Of a stretch of DNA of 64,000 nucleotides, positions 22,401 to 34,400 are shown one piece after another. A program made the position numbers and the translations under genes. Location of the stretch: NCBI GenBank assembly GCA_000349905.1, contig KB722757.1:544868-608867 (forward strand), in the 5' to 3' direction. Every line of letters begins with the position of its first letter. Positions within the stretch are counted from its first letter, which is position 1. This DNA is from Volvariella volvacea V23 (Eukaryota; Basidiomycota; Agaricomycetes; Agaricales; Pluteaceae). The notes beneath the pieces were generated by a model. That model saw nothing but the letters and a program-made list of their open reading frames with translations. It was not told the DNA's origin and did no database searches.

Positions 22401-23496
22401 CTCTTGTAACTAATCGTATAACGTGTCGTTTTTCTTCTTTCTTTCTTTTCCTTTCTTTCCTTTCCTTTAGTTCGTTAACAAAACAAGACAAAAACGAAGA
22501 ACAATCAATGCGTGGTGTGCGTGGTGAATGGAGAATGGGGGAATGGCAAAGGGGGAAGTATCACATCGGGGATTGGGTAGGTGGACGGGAGCGAAGTGAA
22601 GTGAGGGTGTCGGGCGGAAGGTGTCATTTTGTGAATCGTGAGAGCAACGGCGGGGAAGCGATGAGTAGATGGGTGAGGGGGATAACGAACGGAATGTAAA
22701 AAAAAAATAACCAGTTGTCAAGCGAAAATTGAAAGCAGCGACGAAAGCCGAAAGCAAAGGAGCAAATGCAGTGGAGGTCGGTCGAGGGCAGGGTGGGAGG
22801 GGTCGACGAATGTACGAGTGGGAGAGAATGGAGGGGACGGTGACGGTGACGGGATAGGGGACGGAAGAGAGAGAGACGGGGACCTTGCGTCAAGCGAGAT
22901 CCCCAGTCGTGGGAGAGTTTGTGGTAACCCTAGCTTGATTAGACTTAGGGTTTCCCCTTTCCATCCCGGATGCGGACAACCATATATGCAAAAGTCGAAA
23001 GCGAAAGCGATGTGCCGAATGAAGAAGGCGAGGGGAGGAAAAAAATTGGCATGTACGTGATGCGAAGATGCGAAGGGGGTCAAGGGAAGATGCATATGAC
23101 AACTGAAGTGCGAATGCGAATAGGGACAATCATGATGGTGAAAAAATAATGACGAGGCGGCCCGAACGAGAGAAAATAGAAAGAGAAAAACATGGTGCGT
23201 GTGTAGAATCCCATGAATGATGAGTGAGATGCGTGAGTGATGCCATGAAAAAAAGTCCCGATGGATGATGAGTGGTAGTGTTACAGTGCGTATGTGTTTG
23301 GTTTGGGGAATAGATAGATAGATCCAGATGCGAGAAGAGAAAAGCGAAAGTCTGTGCGCGATGGATGGGTATAGATATGAGAGGATGAGATGCTGGTAGT
23401 AATGCTGGGATGTGGATGTGTGGTGGGAGAATAGACGATGGTATACAGCCATCGTGGACGATGCCGGTGGCGGTGGATGTGGGGCGGAGGATGGGC
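22401..23496 (-). other. Probable 3' untranslated region of the 23.5-24.5 kb gene
   Basis: This is a purine/pyrimidine-skewed stretch directly downstream of the stop at 23497 (minus sense). A long minus frame (23605-22718) is open here but runs antisense to no conserved domain. Its His/Ser/Pro/Leu-rich composition fits translated CT-rich untranslated sequence. It holds an inverted pair of AACCCTA and TAGGGTT at about 22924-22950. Confidence 0.35.
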
Positions 23497-24529
23497 TTAG
23501 AACACTCTTGCGAACGCCTGCTTGACGCGCTTCTCCGCGCGGTAGATCTTGATCCTCACTCTGAAGCAGAACATCACCCACTCGACCTTCAACGCCTCCT
23601 CGCACGTCGGCTCGACGTCTAAGCCTCGCTTCTCCCTGTTCTCCTCCTTCTCCTTTCGCTTCGCTTCCTTCTCCTGTGCTTTCTGCTCCTTCTTCTCTGC
23701 CTTTTCCCTCTTCCTACGCTCCTTCTCAGTCTCCTCGGGGATTGGGTCATCATCGGACGCAAGCCCGTAGTGATGGAGTGCGGCGTACGCGTACGACGAC
23801 TCATCGAACATGGGACGCACCGAGGGCGCCTCCACAACCCCCCCCTCCCATAATGTGACTGCTGCTGCTCTCCGAAACGCGGTCGGAAGACCGCCTAATC
23901 GACGAATCCTTCGAAGGACAACGTCGCGCGAAACCAAAGAAACCCTTCTTCTCCTTCTCCTTCAGGTTCTCCTTCTCCTTATCCTGTGATACATGAAGAT
24001 TAATGCTCGAAAGCCTGTTCGACACCGTCGCCGAAGACGTGGTGGACGAGGTGGACACGGCGGTGGAGAATGAGGAAGAATAAGTGGAAGGCGAGCCGAT
24101 CGGCGGAGAAGAGAAATTGACGTAGTGACCGAGGGCGTCGCGTCGGTAGTGGCTAGTCAATGGGGTGATGTTTCTGTGGATGTTTGGGAATCTCTTGGAC
24201 GCGTCGTAGTAACTTGTTCTTCGTGGACGGAATGCGTTAGATCGTTCTTCGTAATCATCAAGTGGACTGTCATCGGTGGTGGATCCTTGCTCCCATATGG
24301 GACGGTGCGCAGGCGTGTATGTGCGCCGTCTGGGAGGACGTTCAGACATGATAGGGAAGTCGCGGTAATCAGGGTCATGAAGTTCGCCATAAGCGTCGAC
24401 GTAGAGCGTATTCGTTGGTCGTTGTGTTGTGCCCAGATAGGAGGGGTCGAGCAGACGGGCGATGTCGTGCTCTCTGGACTGCTGGGAGAATCTCCTCCGG
24501 AAGAGGTCTGGGGACGACGGACGAAACAT
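23497..24529 (-). CDS. Uncharacterised Ser/Arg-rich protein with lysine/glutamate coiled segment, apparent frameshift
   Basis: I do not recognise a family. The protein starts MFRPSSPDLFRRRFSQQSRE, passes through a Tyr/Arg/Pro-rich region, and then a Ser/Thr-rich stretch ending KEKEKKGFFGFARR. In a second frame it continues with FDESSYAYAALHHYGLASDD, a highly charged EKERRKREKAEKKEQKAQEK coiled segment, and a conserved-looking end KVEWVMFCFRVRIKIYRAEK to the stop at 23497. The two frames overlap at a run of eight G (minus sense, about 23847-23854). Removing one G would make the frame continuous. This could be a sequencing error near the assembly gap, a polymorphism, or an undetected intron. 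The Ser-rich start and the YAYAALHHYG block suggest a real gene. Palindromic TTATAA lies about 60 bases upstream of the start. Confidence 0.55.
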
Positions 24530-24738
24530 GGAGATGTTTGACTTGGGGAGGGGGGGAGGAGATGTCGGTCCCAGAGGCTGCCCTTATAAACCGCATCCCC
24601 AGATGCGACATTATTTAGTTATTTATTTATTTTCCCAAAATCAATTCACCCGGTTTCCTGTCCAACCGCGCTGCCGAACCGGTTCGTCTGTTTCGTCCTC
24701 CGCCCTCGCATTTCCCCGCACAACGCCTCGTTCCCAAT

Positions 24739-24838
24739 NNNNNNNNNNNNNNNNNNNNNNNNNNNNNNNNNNNNNNNNNNNNNNNNNNNNNNNNNNNNNN
24801 NNNNNNNNNNNNNNNNNNNNNNNNNNNNNNNNNNNNNN
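24739..24838. other. Assembly gap (100 N)
   Basis: Exactly 100 ambiguous bases occur here, the usual placeholder for a scaffold gap of unknown size. It interrupts a proline-rich open frame on the plus strand. Confidence 0.97.
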
Positions 24839-25417
24839 CGACCTCGTTCCCCTGCTCCTGCGGCCTTTCCTGCGAGTGCCCTACCTCCTGCTTGGCCTCG
24901 TTGCGGCCCAATTCCATCCTCTTTCGCTCGTGCGCAGCCGCGGCAACGGCCAGGGACCACAGATTGCCTTGCACGTCCAGATCCACCTGTGGTGCTATCC
25001 CAGAATGCTCTCTTCCGTAATCCTCCTTTGCCTTTGCTTTCGCAATGCCAAAAGGCAAAGCGTCATCATCACCTGCCCACCCGGCCCTTCATCTCTTTTC
25101 CGAGTTTCCCTGGCCTGCGCCGGAATGACCACGCAAAGCATCCTTTATCGCACGCAAGGGAAAACATCCTCGCAATGTCAGACTCTGACATCAGCCTCTG
25201 TAAGCCTTTCGAACGCAGTCAGAATTTCCAATATTCCATCTCCTTAGTTTCCTCTCACCCGTACCCCGACACTCCTCCATCAGCTAGTACAGTCCCTCCC
25301 ACCTCCCCTGCCCTCGCGATCACCCCATCCGACCATCATCCATCTCCCCGATCGGCGCTGCCGATGGCGGATAATCCAATCCTGGCTGGTTGTTCCCTTG
25401 ATACGTCCCTTACGTAG
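24839..25417 (+). CDS. Proline/serine-rich open frame interrupted by the gap (partial)
   Basis: From the right edge of the gap one plus-strand frame stays open for 192 codons to a stop at 25415-25417. It starts RPRSPAPAAFPASALPPAWP and ends DNPILAGCSLDTSLT. The composition is Pro, Ser and His rich, as in disordered fungal regulatory proteins, but no domain is visible. It may be the 3' exon of a gene whose 5' part lies in the gap or between 24,600 and 24,738, divergent from the minus-strand gene at 24529. An alternative is that it is untranslated CT-rich DNA. Confidence is low. Confidence 0.3.
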   Translation, partial: RPRSPAPAAFPASALPPAWPRCGPIPSSFARAQPRQRPGTTDCLARPDPPVVLSQNALFRNPPLPLLSQCQKAKRHHHLPTRPFISFPSFPGLRRNDHAKHPLSHARENILAMSDSDISLCKPFERSQNFQYSISLVSSHPYPDTPPSASTVPPTSPALAITPSDHHPSPRSALPMADNPILAGCSLDTSLT

Positions 25418-28400
25418 CAACAACGACCACCTACCTCCCAGTCACATTTCCCGTTCCCACTCTCATCTCCTTTCACCCGAGTCCACCTTCCCCTGTCCGC
25501 TATCCACCTACACCCTTCGGTGTCCTGCCCTCCTCTCGTACATGCACACATGCGTGCATCCACGCATCCACCCAAGAGTCCACCTGTCCATCCGTCCATG
25601 CTTATCCCCACCTTACGGCTTTCCGTCACCCCGTCATCCTGACACGTTGCACGACCTTCCTCATATAGAGCTTAGTATATCTCCACTTGCAGGCGAATGT
25701 ATCAATGTACCCTACTCGGATTGGACTGCGTGACCAATCATAAGAGCTTGCGTGTGTTCGTTGGTTACCCCGCCCCCTAAGGCCTGAGGTCCAGAATTCA
25801 TAATGCTGACTCCCCAAGATGGAAAGGAAAGGCAACGCTGGATCGATTCTGGGTATGCATATGTATGTATCATCAGAAGACGGTGGCGAGGTAGAGAGAT
25901 CAGAAACCGAACGAAGCCCGCCGTCACGGTTGCTGTACCATGGCGTGGTGTGGCTACTGTGGACTGTGCGCTGTAGCTCTCTTTCTATACAGAACGACCT
26001 CGATTACACTGCGCACGCACGCGGGACGTTCGGTGTAGAACGGATGCCGCTCAATTAACGGAGCGGCTTTCTAGAACGCCACGACCGAACGCCTTAATCG
26101 AGTCGAGTCGAACGAGTTGAATCGCACTGCGCATGTCATACGTCTAGAAGAGTATGCATACGTATGTCGACGGTATCTCGGAGAAAAGCAGGTAGATGTC
26201 AGTGCCTCGGATTCGAGGAGCGCCAAGACTCGGACTCTGGCTCTGGCTCGCGATTGGACTCGGAGGGACTGCGTCGATGCTACATGTCTGCGCCCGGCTC
26301 GGGACGTTTCCCCGGTGGTTTGTGCTTTTGGTGTATACGTATGCTATGCTATATGCCTCTGACAGGCAAAGCTGAGGTGGGTTAATGTGCCGGTCTCAGT
26401 GTCTAGTGCCAGCTGCGCATATCTATGGCTGGCAGCTGAGCCTGGTTCGGAATGGACTGTCCATTTTCCCTCAGTCTTGTGTTCATTCGAATTCTCAGAT
26501 ATGTATGCATATAGCTACCCCTGGCGAACTAGCGCCTGCGTTTACTTGCAGTTGTTTGAAGGGTATATGCTGATACGTGCGTGCCTATTCAATGTCACTT
26601 TGTGTCATTGTCAATGTTTTATATTGTACGTGTGCATATGATAGTGCCAGAGCCTGAGGTAGTGATAGCGATAATGATTGTGATTGCGATGATGATAGTC
26701 GCATTAGTAGCCGTGCGAGCACGAACCTCGACACACTATAATAGTCCTGCACTAGACAGGAAGGAGTGGAGTGCCTGAGCTCGAAAGAGAAGACAAGTCC
26801 GAGTCAGATTCGAACCGGAAGGATAAGTGCCTCAAAAGTCGGAGGGAGGAGTTATCCTCCTCGAATCAGAGAGCCCTCGAGAGCGCAGACCCGCATCCAA
26901 GTTGGCGCGGCACAATCCTCGGATTATCGTCGTGCCAGACCTACCTGCGCCTTGACGTCAACGCGCATCTCGGGATATCATATGCCAATACAGTACCAGT
27001 TCTAAGCGCATATGAATGCAAGTGTCCCATGACCTGTCCCTGAGAAACTTGAAGCTGGCTTCGTTCCGTCGAAAAGCTGCAGAGAACTTGAAAGCGAAGA
27101 CGAGGTCACCAGGTTTGGGATTGTGAGTTTATCGATGAAACTGCGGGATTCGCTGGTGGGTGTATTGTGTAGTGCGGTTGATATGAAATTCGACGGTTGC
27201 GCAGGGCTGGTGGGTGGCGCAGACAAAAGCGAATCAGTGGCATGTCCGGATGAGGCTCTAGTTCTTTCACTACTTTGACCAATTAGCTCATCAGCTCATC
27301 AGCCAATCATCAAGTGGGTTGTGTGATCATGAGGCCGTGGCTCCGCTTTGAGTCTTTGACGCGCCGCGCCGCTTGCAAACGGAGGAGCGTCTGTTTGATC
27401 CATCATGATCAAAGCGCAAGCACAAGCACAGGCGCCCCAAGTCCGCAAAGGACACTGGCACTCCGAATGCCGTTTGTTGTGTGCTTTGGTGTTCATGCAG
27501 CGTTGATGTGCCTCTGGGCGCGTGGGTCACTTGACATATCGACTCGGAATGGAGCGCCAACCACTGCCAGTGCCGCTGGCAATGCTTATCTAGGTCGGCA
27601 TCCCACTTAGCAGATAACGATTTAAGCATGATTGCATCGCGCCTTCGCCGAGTCAGATATGGACACCGTACTGTAAATAGCCATAGAGTCATCAATCTAT
27701 CTATGCACACTATACCACACCACCGGCAGCACCGGTACTGCAAATGCACCGACTAGGAGCTCGAGCTCGGGTACGATATACTTGGTGCGCTCCACGTCTC
27801 CATTACACGACATACTTGAAGCAACTCGCCAATATCTTTACTCGTGTGCCAACCAATTCATAGATGATGACCGAAATGCCCAAATGCGGTACACGTACTG
27901 CAAAAGATGATATCATAGGCACTGTACAGTATTGCCTTTGCATTCTTGCATACTTGTCGGACAGGACAGCCGCAGCTGCGCCGAGTGATCCCTTGTTTAC
28001 TCTATAGAGTGCATACTGTATATGCGCCTTCCATGGCCAGTGTCTCCATTCCCGAACAGAGAACGACATCATTTGACAATCGATGCTGGAGATCTTGTGA
28101 TCATATCACCCGCGCCGGAGGGTGGGTGATGTCATACTAGCATGGTGCCTGTCATAATCAACTGCCTTGAGCAGCATCGTATGCCTTGATCGTGTGTGCG
28201 CTTCTCCATCGATAGATTTAACGTGTCGAGCAACGAGCTTTCGAGCTATCGCTGTGTCTGTGGTTCTTTTCGTTTGATTTGACCAGATGTGGGCTTTGAT
28301 GATTGCTGATATCGAACGTGGATGTTCTGCGAAGACTTCGCGTGCCAGGGACGGTGCGATTGAATTGAATTGCTGGTTCTGAGCCAGTCCAGTTGGCCAA

Positions 28401-31400
28401 TGGGCGTGTGCGGTATCGGTATCGGTATCGATTGTCGATGTCGATTATGATCATGGCTCGAGGACCCAATTTGGATGCGGGTGATGTGTGTGAAGGAGTA
28501 GCTCCATATGCATTGCACATGTATGGATACAGCAGTTTCGTGTGGGCTATGACGCGTACAACTTGGAGAAGGGGTACGTGTACAGCAGCACCCCAATTCT
28601 AAAGCTTGCGCGTGTAAGGGTAAATGCTTGAAATGTTATCTATAGAAGGACGGGTGGGTCTTGTCGGATAGGGCAAGTTGGGCTGTATATGCCAAGGTTG
28701 TTGGAACGTACTGGTGTAAGATTGGTGTTTGATCTTTGAGTTTGGGTTTGTGACGCAATGGAGGAAGGTTATATTACTTCCCATATATTAAGACCCCACA
28801 CAGCGAATAGTTACGTGGACAGGGTGCCCACAAAGGCGTGAAGGTGGAGTGTTTGATAGAGATGGGAGTGCGCGTTACCTCGAGGTACCCTCGCTCTCTA
28901 TCTGGCTACATACTCGCAGGGTTTTGGGGTGGGCCACTGGCAGTGCATCACCGGAACCACTCGCAGTGACAGTGACAGTGCGAATCAGCTGGATGAGCAA
29001 ACCGGCATAAAGCTGCGGTGGCTGGGTGATCGTATACATGTTGGCAAGGCAGAACGCGATGTTTGGGACAAACAAATCCCAATCACCCTCTCGACAAACT
29101 GCGAGCCTCGAGCTCACACCCACTCTGAACCGTCCCTCTCACTCCGAGTCCGAACCCTCCACGCATCGGTTCGCTGCGAATCAGGACTTATCTTAAAGTT
29201 CAACGCCCGCGTCAGCTTTGGAATTTCCAGATCCGCAAAATAGAATGGAAGGCGCGACTCGGAGTCGTTCCTGGGAGTAGCAGTCGCGGCTAGCTTGAGC
29301 CTGAGCGTAGCGCGACGCAACACTGCCAACAGGTACGCTTTCTTTCCTTCCCTTTCCTTTCCACTGAACCCTGCTCTTTCAATTCACCACCGACGGGCTA
29401 ATGTGTGCATACAGAATCGACCCTCTCTCAGCGAACAAAAACGACGATGCGATCGACGCCACTGGCACTAGTGCCAGCACGCTGGGCTCGACGTTCCGTT
29501 GTATTGGATGGAACCCTGAACCGGGCAGAGTGATTAGTCGCCAGCTGTTCTCTTTGGAACGTTCCCTCCACCAATTTCAATTCAATGCCTGCCAGCTTTT
29601 ACCGACGTTAGCCGATGGGTCCGATGCGCACAAACACAGACACCGACAATTGGACACGGGCAGTGGAATTGACGACGGAAGGCCAGAGAACGCAGCGCGC
29701 AGAGGGAGAATGTGCGGATTTGGGGGAGGATCCCAATTCGGTGACGGCGGAGCTCCATTGGCCATAGGCGTCCAACTATCCACCCGTACTATCCATTCCA
29801 CCACCAATCTGATTCTATCAACCTAATTCCACTCCCACTTCCATTCGCACTTGCACTTCCCACCCAAGCGCTTCTGATTTCGAACCGGATTCCAGAGATG
29901 GGTCGCTCAGCTTTGACTTAGCAGCAGAACCTTATTTCCTCCTCGGGCGTCTTTGCTTCGCTGTACTGCGCTCTCCGGTTCAGAACAGGTTCTGATATCA
30001 ACTCCACAAGGTGTTTGGGTATTCGGACTGGGACTGGGCTTTGTCGAGAACTCAGACTTGGGCGGTTGTATCCTTGACATGCTGATTCGATGATTGATCA
30101 TCATCGTCGAGCGTTGATGCCCGAGCTGTTGTGACTGTATAACCTGGTCAAGTGGCTGCTCTGCCCCGCATCACTTGGGAATCCCGTCAGGTATTTCACA
30201 AGCACCGGAAATCGGGGTTGTCTGGAGATGGAGATGGGGGAACATATGCAGGGCCAGAGCGATGGAGAACAAGGGATATCAGATGATTGTGTCGTGTCAT
30301 GGCACATGTGAGCGTCGTGCTACGGTGAGTAGGACTTTCGCTTTCTCTGACACGTGTGGAATTTGTGGCTTGTCTTGCTTACTCTGTGGTTCTGCTTTTG
30401 TGTTTTTCGACTTGGCGCTCTCTTGCACTCTCAGGACGGGGAGGATCTCGACTCGGACTCGAGCTTCGGATTTGGGATGTAACTCGATTAGGACGATGTG
30501 GTGCGCTCAATGTCCTCCGCAGACAGCAGCAGCCCTGTGGGTGATAACGACCGTATCCCGAAAAACACGCGCAACGTGCATGCAAGCTGTACATCTCCGT
30601 AAAGCTTAGACTCCTATCCTCCTAGGACTCCTCTCCGAGTCCTCGGGGGCGCTCCTGAGGGTATGGGCGGGTTGACATCGACATCGACCTGGGAATAGGT
30701 GCTAAGACGATAGAGGGGGACCTAGCCCGCGGTCGTTGGTGGCCTGGTCGTTGTCCATTACGGCAGTGAAACCCACTTTGTGCTGCACTCGATGTGCTTC
30801 TCAGTGGTCAGAGAGCTTCTTTGCCGCCGACAGCAGCAGGCTCTCAGGCTTGCAAGTTCTCTCCCTCGTTCGATCTGGTGCCTGTTTCCATCACGACTCG
30901 AGAACTTGGTTGCGAGCCAGACAGCGATCATCGTCGACTGATCCTGGGCTGTCCCTGACGTCAACGCCGATACGGAGGAGGAATGTAACTCGTTTGTTGA
31001 ATGACGACTACTGCACTCGTTCTATTTCTGGAGCAGGGGGACGCGTAACTTGTCCTGATCATCATCTGCCGATGCTAGGCGGTGGACAGCTCAGGGAAAA
31101 CCAGGAGCCAAGTCAAGACCTCGACAATTGTACACCTACACCTACATCTACACCTAACGCCGCTCCGAGTCGCAGTCGCAAAAGTCCATCACGGCGCACG
31201 AACTGACATATGATCTCACTTCCACCCGTGTGCGTGTGACAGGTCATGATCAAGATCAGCTTGGAACTCAGGTATGCCCCAAGATACTTCTCCTCTCCCC
31301 CTTCTCTCTCCATCTTCGAATCGAACTTACGTTGTTTTTTCTTTCTTTTGGTGTGGTGTTGGGGCACCTAGTGCGGTCTACCCCAGATTCAAGAACCTCC

Positions 31401-34400
31401 TCGTCCCCGTCTGCCTGCCCTTTTTTCCGTTCCTCGCTCCGCCCCGTTTCGTGTCCCCTGTCCCCTCATGCTCGCCCTCCCCTCACTCGTTCCCTCCTTA
31501 TCTGAATTAAATCATATTATATCATATCGTATCATATCAAGGGTGGGAACGACTTGGTGAACCGGGTCGAGTTGGTGGAGCCCTGGATGTGCACAGGCCG
31601 ACCGGTTAACCTGGATATATGCGTGTGTATGTCATCTTTTTTATTAGAGCTTGTGAGCTACGTATGTTTCTAGGCTTCTGACGGTTGTGTGTTGCTTCTA
31701 GGGTGCTCGGGATGATGCCTCACCGTTGCGTCGTTATCTGTGGATCCACATACGGTTCCGAGGATATATAGCGCGGTGAATGTAGATGTATATATGCGTG
31801 CATGCATGCACGTACATGCGGGCAGGATTTAATCAACTGTCAAACCAAAAAGTTATTCAATCCGCCTATAGCGCATGTTTTGCATTACCGGCTAATCGAT
31901 GCGGATAACGTCGTTCTCGCTATCTGATATCTCAATCTGGAGGCTGGGTGGTAAGATTTTATGTGTTAAATGGAGGAAAGGGGTGTCGCGTGGTTTTAGG
32001 TGATTATGGGATCTGCTCCTCGTTCCTCGTTTAATTGTGCGGATGGGGAAATGGCACTGGGCGTGGCTGATTGCAATGGAAGCTTCGGGAGGGGATATAC
32101 GACACGAGTTGGTGGTTCGTGGGTTAAGTCTAACTTGTAGGTTCGATTCGGGGTTGTGTGTATGCATACATATATTGATGTGTGATGTTAGCAGAAGGCG
32201 GAGGAGAGTTATACGGGTTATAAGCCAGGGTGTTTTAACCCTCCAACTTTGGATAACAGAGTTACTCGTGCTCATGTACGAAGCCTCAAGTTTTGATGAT
32301 GATGACGACGCTGATGGATGGTGATGATGACAGTGGCACTTTGTGGGACTGCAATTGGAAGACACCTAACAACGGCGGTGTAAGGGTGTCGATTTCCGGC
32401 GGGCGGTTCACGGCCATGTTCACGTTAGGGGATCATGGGGCTCGTGGCTCGAGGTTTGGGGCGCTGGTCACATTCACAGGATAGTCTTAATTCTAACTGT
32501 GCTCCACCCTTTTATCTACGCTAAGTCAGGTCTTTGAGTTGTCTTTTAAGTACGACACGACCACGACCACGACGCGGGATCTCCGTCATCACCACCCCCA
32601 CCCCACCACCTCCAGACACAGGTACCCTGACCATGAGCAAGGGGTGGGTCATGCTGTTGTTTTATTTTTGCCTTTTACTTACCAAGTTGCCTTTCTTGGC
32701 CGAGGGTTGGGAGTTGGGGACGGGGGAGGGGAGGGAAGATGCGGTGGGCTGAGGAGGGTCGATGGGGAGGGTCGAGTCGACGTGCAGTGATCAGTGTCAG
32801 TGTCAAGTGGTGGTGAGGGAAAAAGGTGGGTCAGGACGCGAACGTGCTCGTAGTTCGGTCCTTGGGTTTTTGTGGTGCCGGGCTTGGGAGGGGCGAACTG
32901 GTTTTGGCAGTGGTGGTGGCAGCGAGATGAAGATGAGTAAATGAGTGTGCAGGTAGGTGGGATGGGTAAGGGTGGGGTGTTGGCTGGTGGTCGGTTTTGG
33001 AGATAAGATAAGATGTAGGTGGCCGGGTGTGAGGCGTGTTGTTGATCTCGGGTTGGTGTTTTTTGCTGTACCATGGACGCCTTGTGAGGCAATCTCAAAG
33101 CTTCCGTGGTACAGCGGATATGCTGCTCGATGATATCGTTTGGGCTGCATCGTCAAGATGTGGTTTCGTGTGCTACTTGTTTGTGGATATGGGTTCTTCA
33201 TTTGTCGAGCTTTTCACGAGCATAATTGGAATGGCGGACACTCGATGTCGGTGTGCGTATGGGTCAATTCCAGTTAGCTTGCCCTTTTATGTTGTCGCTC
33301 GAAGAGGACATTCAGAGTAGCTCACTCGTCGCAGAGATGACATACCGTGTTCGTGTAGATGGCATTGTGATTCAATTGATCTAATCGGTGTTCGGCGGCA
33401 TTGACGTTGACATCATCCTTTTTTGTTATTGTACTGCACTGACAGGTGCTGTACGAATGGGTCACTTCAAGTCCTTTTTGTTCTTTATTGTTGTGTTCAA
33501 CTCCCCGTATATGCCTTCATTGGTGCCTCCGTGGCGGATTAAGAAACATCACGCGCGACTGGTGTTCATATGGCTTAGTTTTGTGCATCACTTATCCTAT
33601 CAGGAACGAACTGTCTTGTTGCAGCTCAGTCGATGCGCGCGTTCAGGTTCAGATTGGTTTCAATGCCGCAGGCAGGCAGCTTGGAGGATGCGCAGACTAA
33701 GTATGTGGGAACACTGGGAGGATAGCTATACTCGAATTGGAGGACCCATAGCCAAGCATGGCGGTTGTGATCCTGAACGTGCCGTATGATATGTATGTAG
33801 TAGGTTTATCGTCCTTGTGAGGATCCCCTCCCTTGATGCTCATGGTAGCAATAAAATCAACGTTTGAGAAACGCTCCCAGCGGTTCGGCCGACGAAACCT
33901 ATCTAGGAACGGTCCGAGTGAGCTATACTAGTAGGACATGCACAGACAGCACAGTCGCCGGGGTGTGATGTTTATCTTATCTCGATATGGCGATTTCGGA
34001 GGACCTGCCTTGCCAAGTGCACAGTGAATTGGTGCATGGAGATCAGCACAACATCCCGCGGCAGCTATTTGGTGCTGTTCCATCGGCTTGTCTCAATCAA
34101 TTGGGCAGACGTGTACCATACTGTGGTGTTGACCTAAACGCGTTTGGAATGCCGCAGGCTTTGGCTTTCAGGGACTGACTGTCAGAGGCGTGTCTGCACC
34201 GCCTCGTTCGATGTTGTGACCCTGATGTACTGAACAGCTCATATATGGAAACAACATCTCCATGTGTGTTCTTCGAGAACCTCAGACTGCCGATATTGTA
34301 CAGTAAAAGTACAGTACACTACACCTTGACAGCAACTGTTCACGCGACGTGCTGCGCCGAGCGCATACTCGAGTACAGCACTAAACGAGTGGACGGCCTC

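Noticed and set aside
22718..23605. 295-codon minus-strand open frame
   Set aside because: It overlaps the end of a better-supported gene in another frame. Its His/Ser/Pro/Leu composition fits CT-rich untranslated DNA, and it has no domain.
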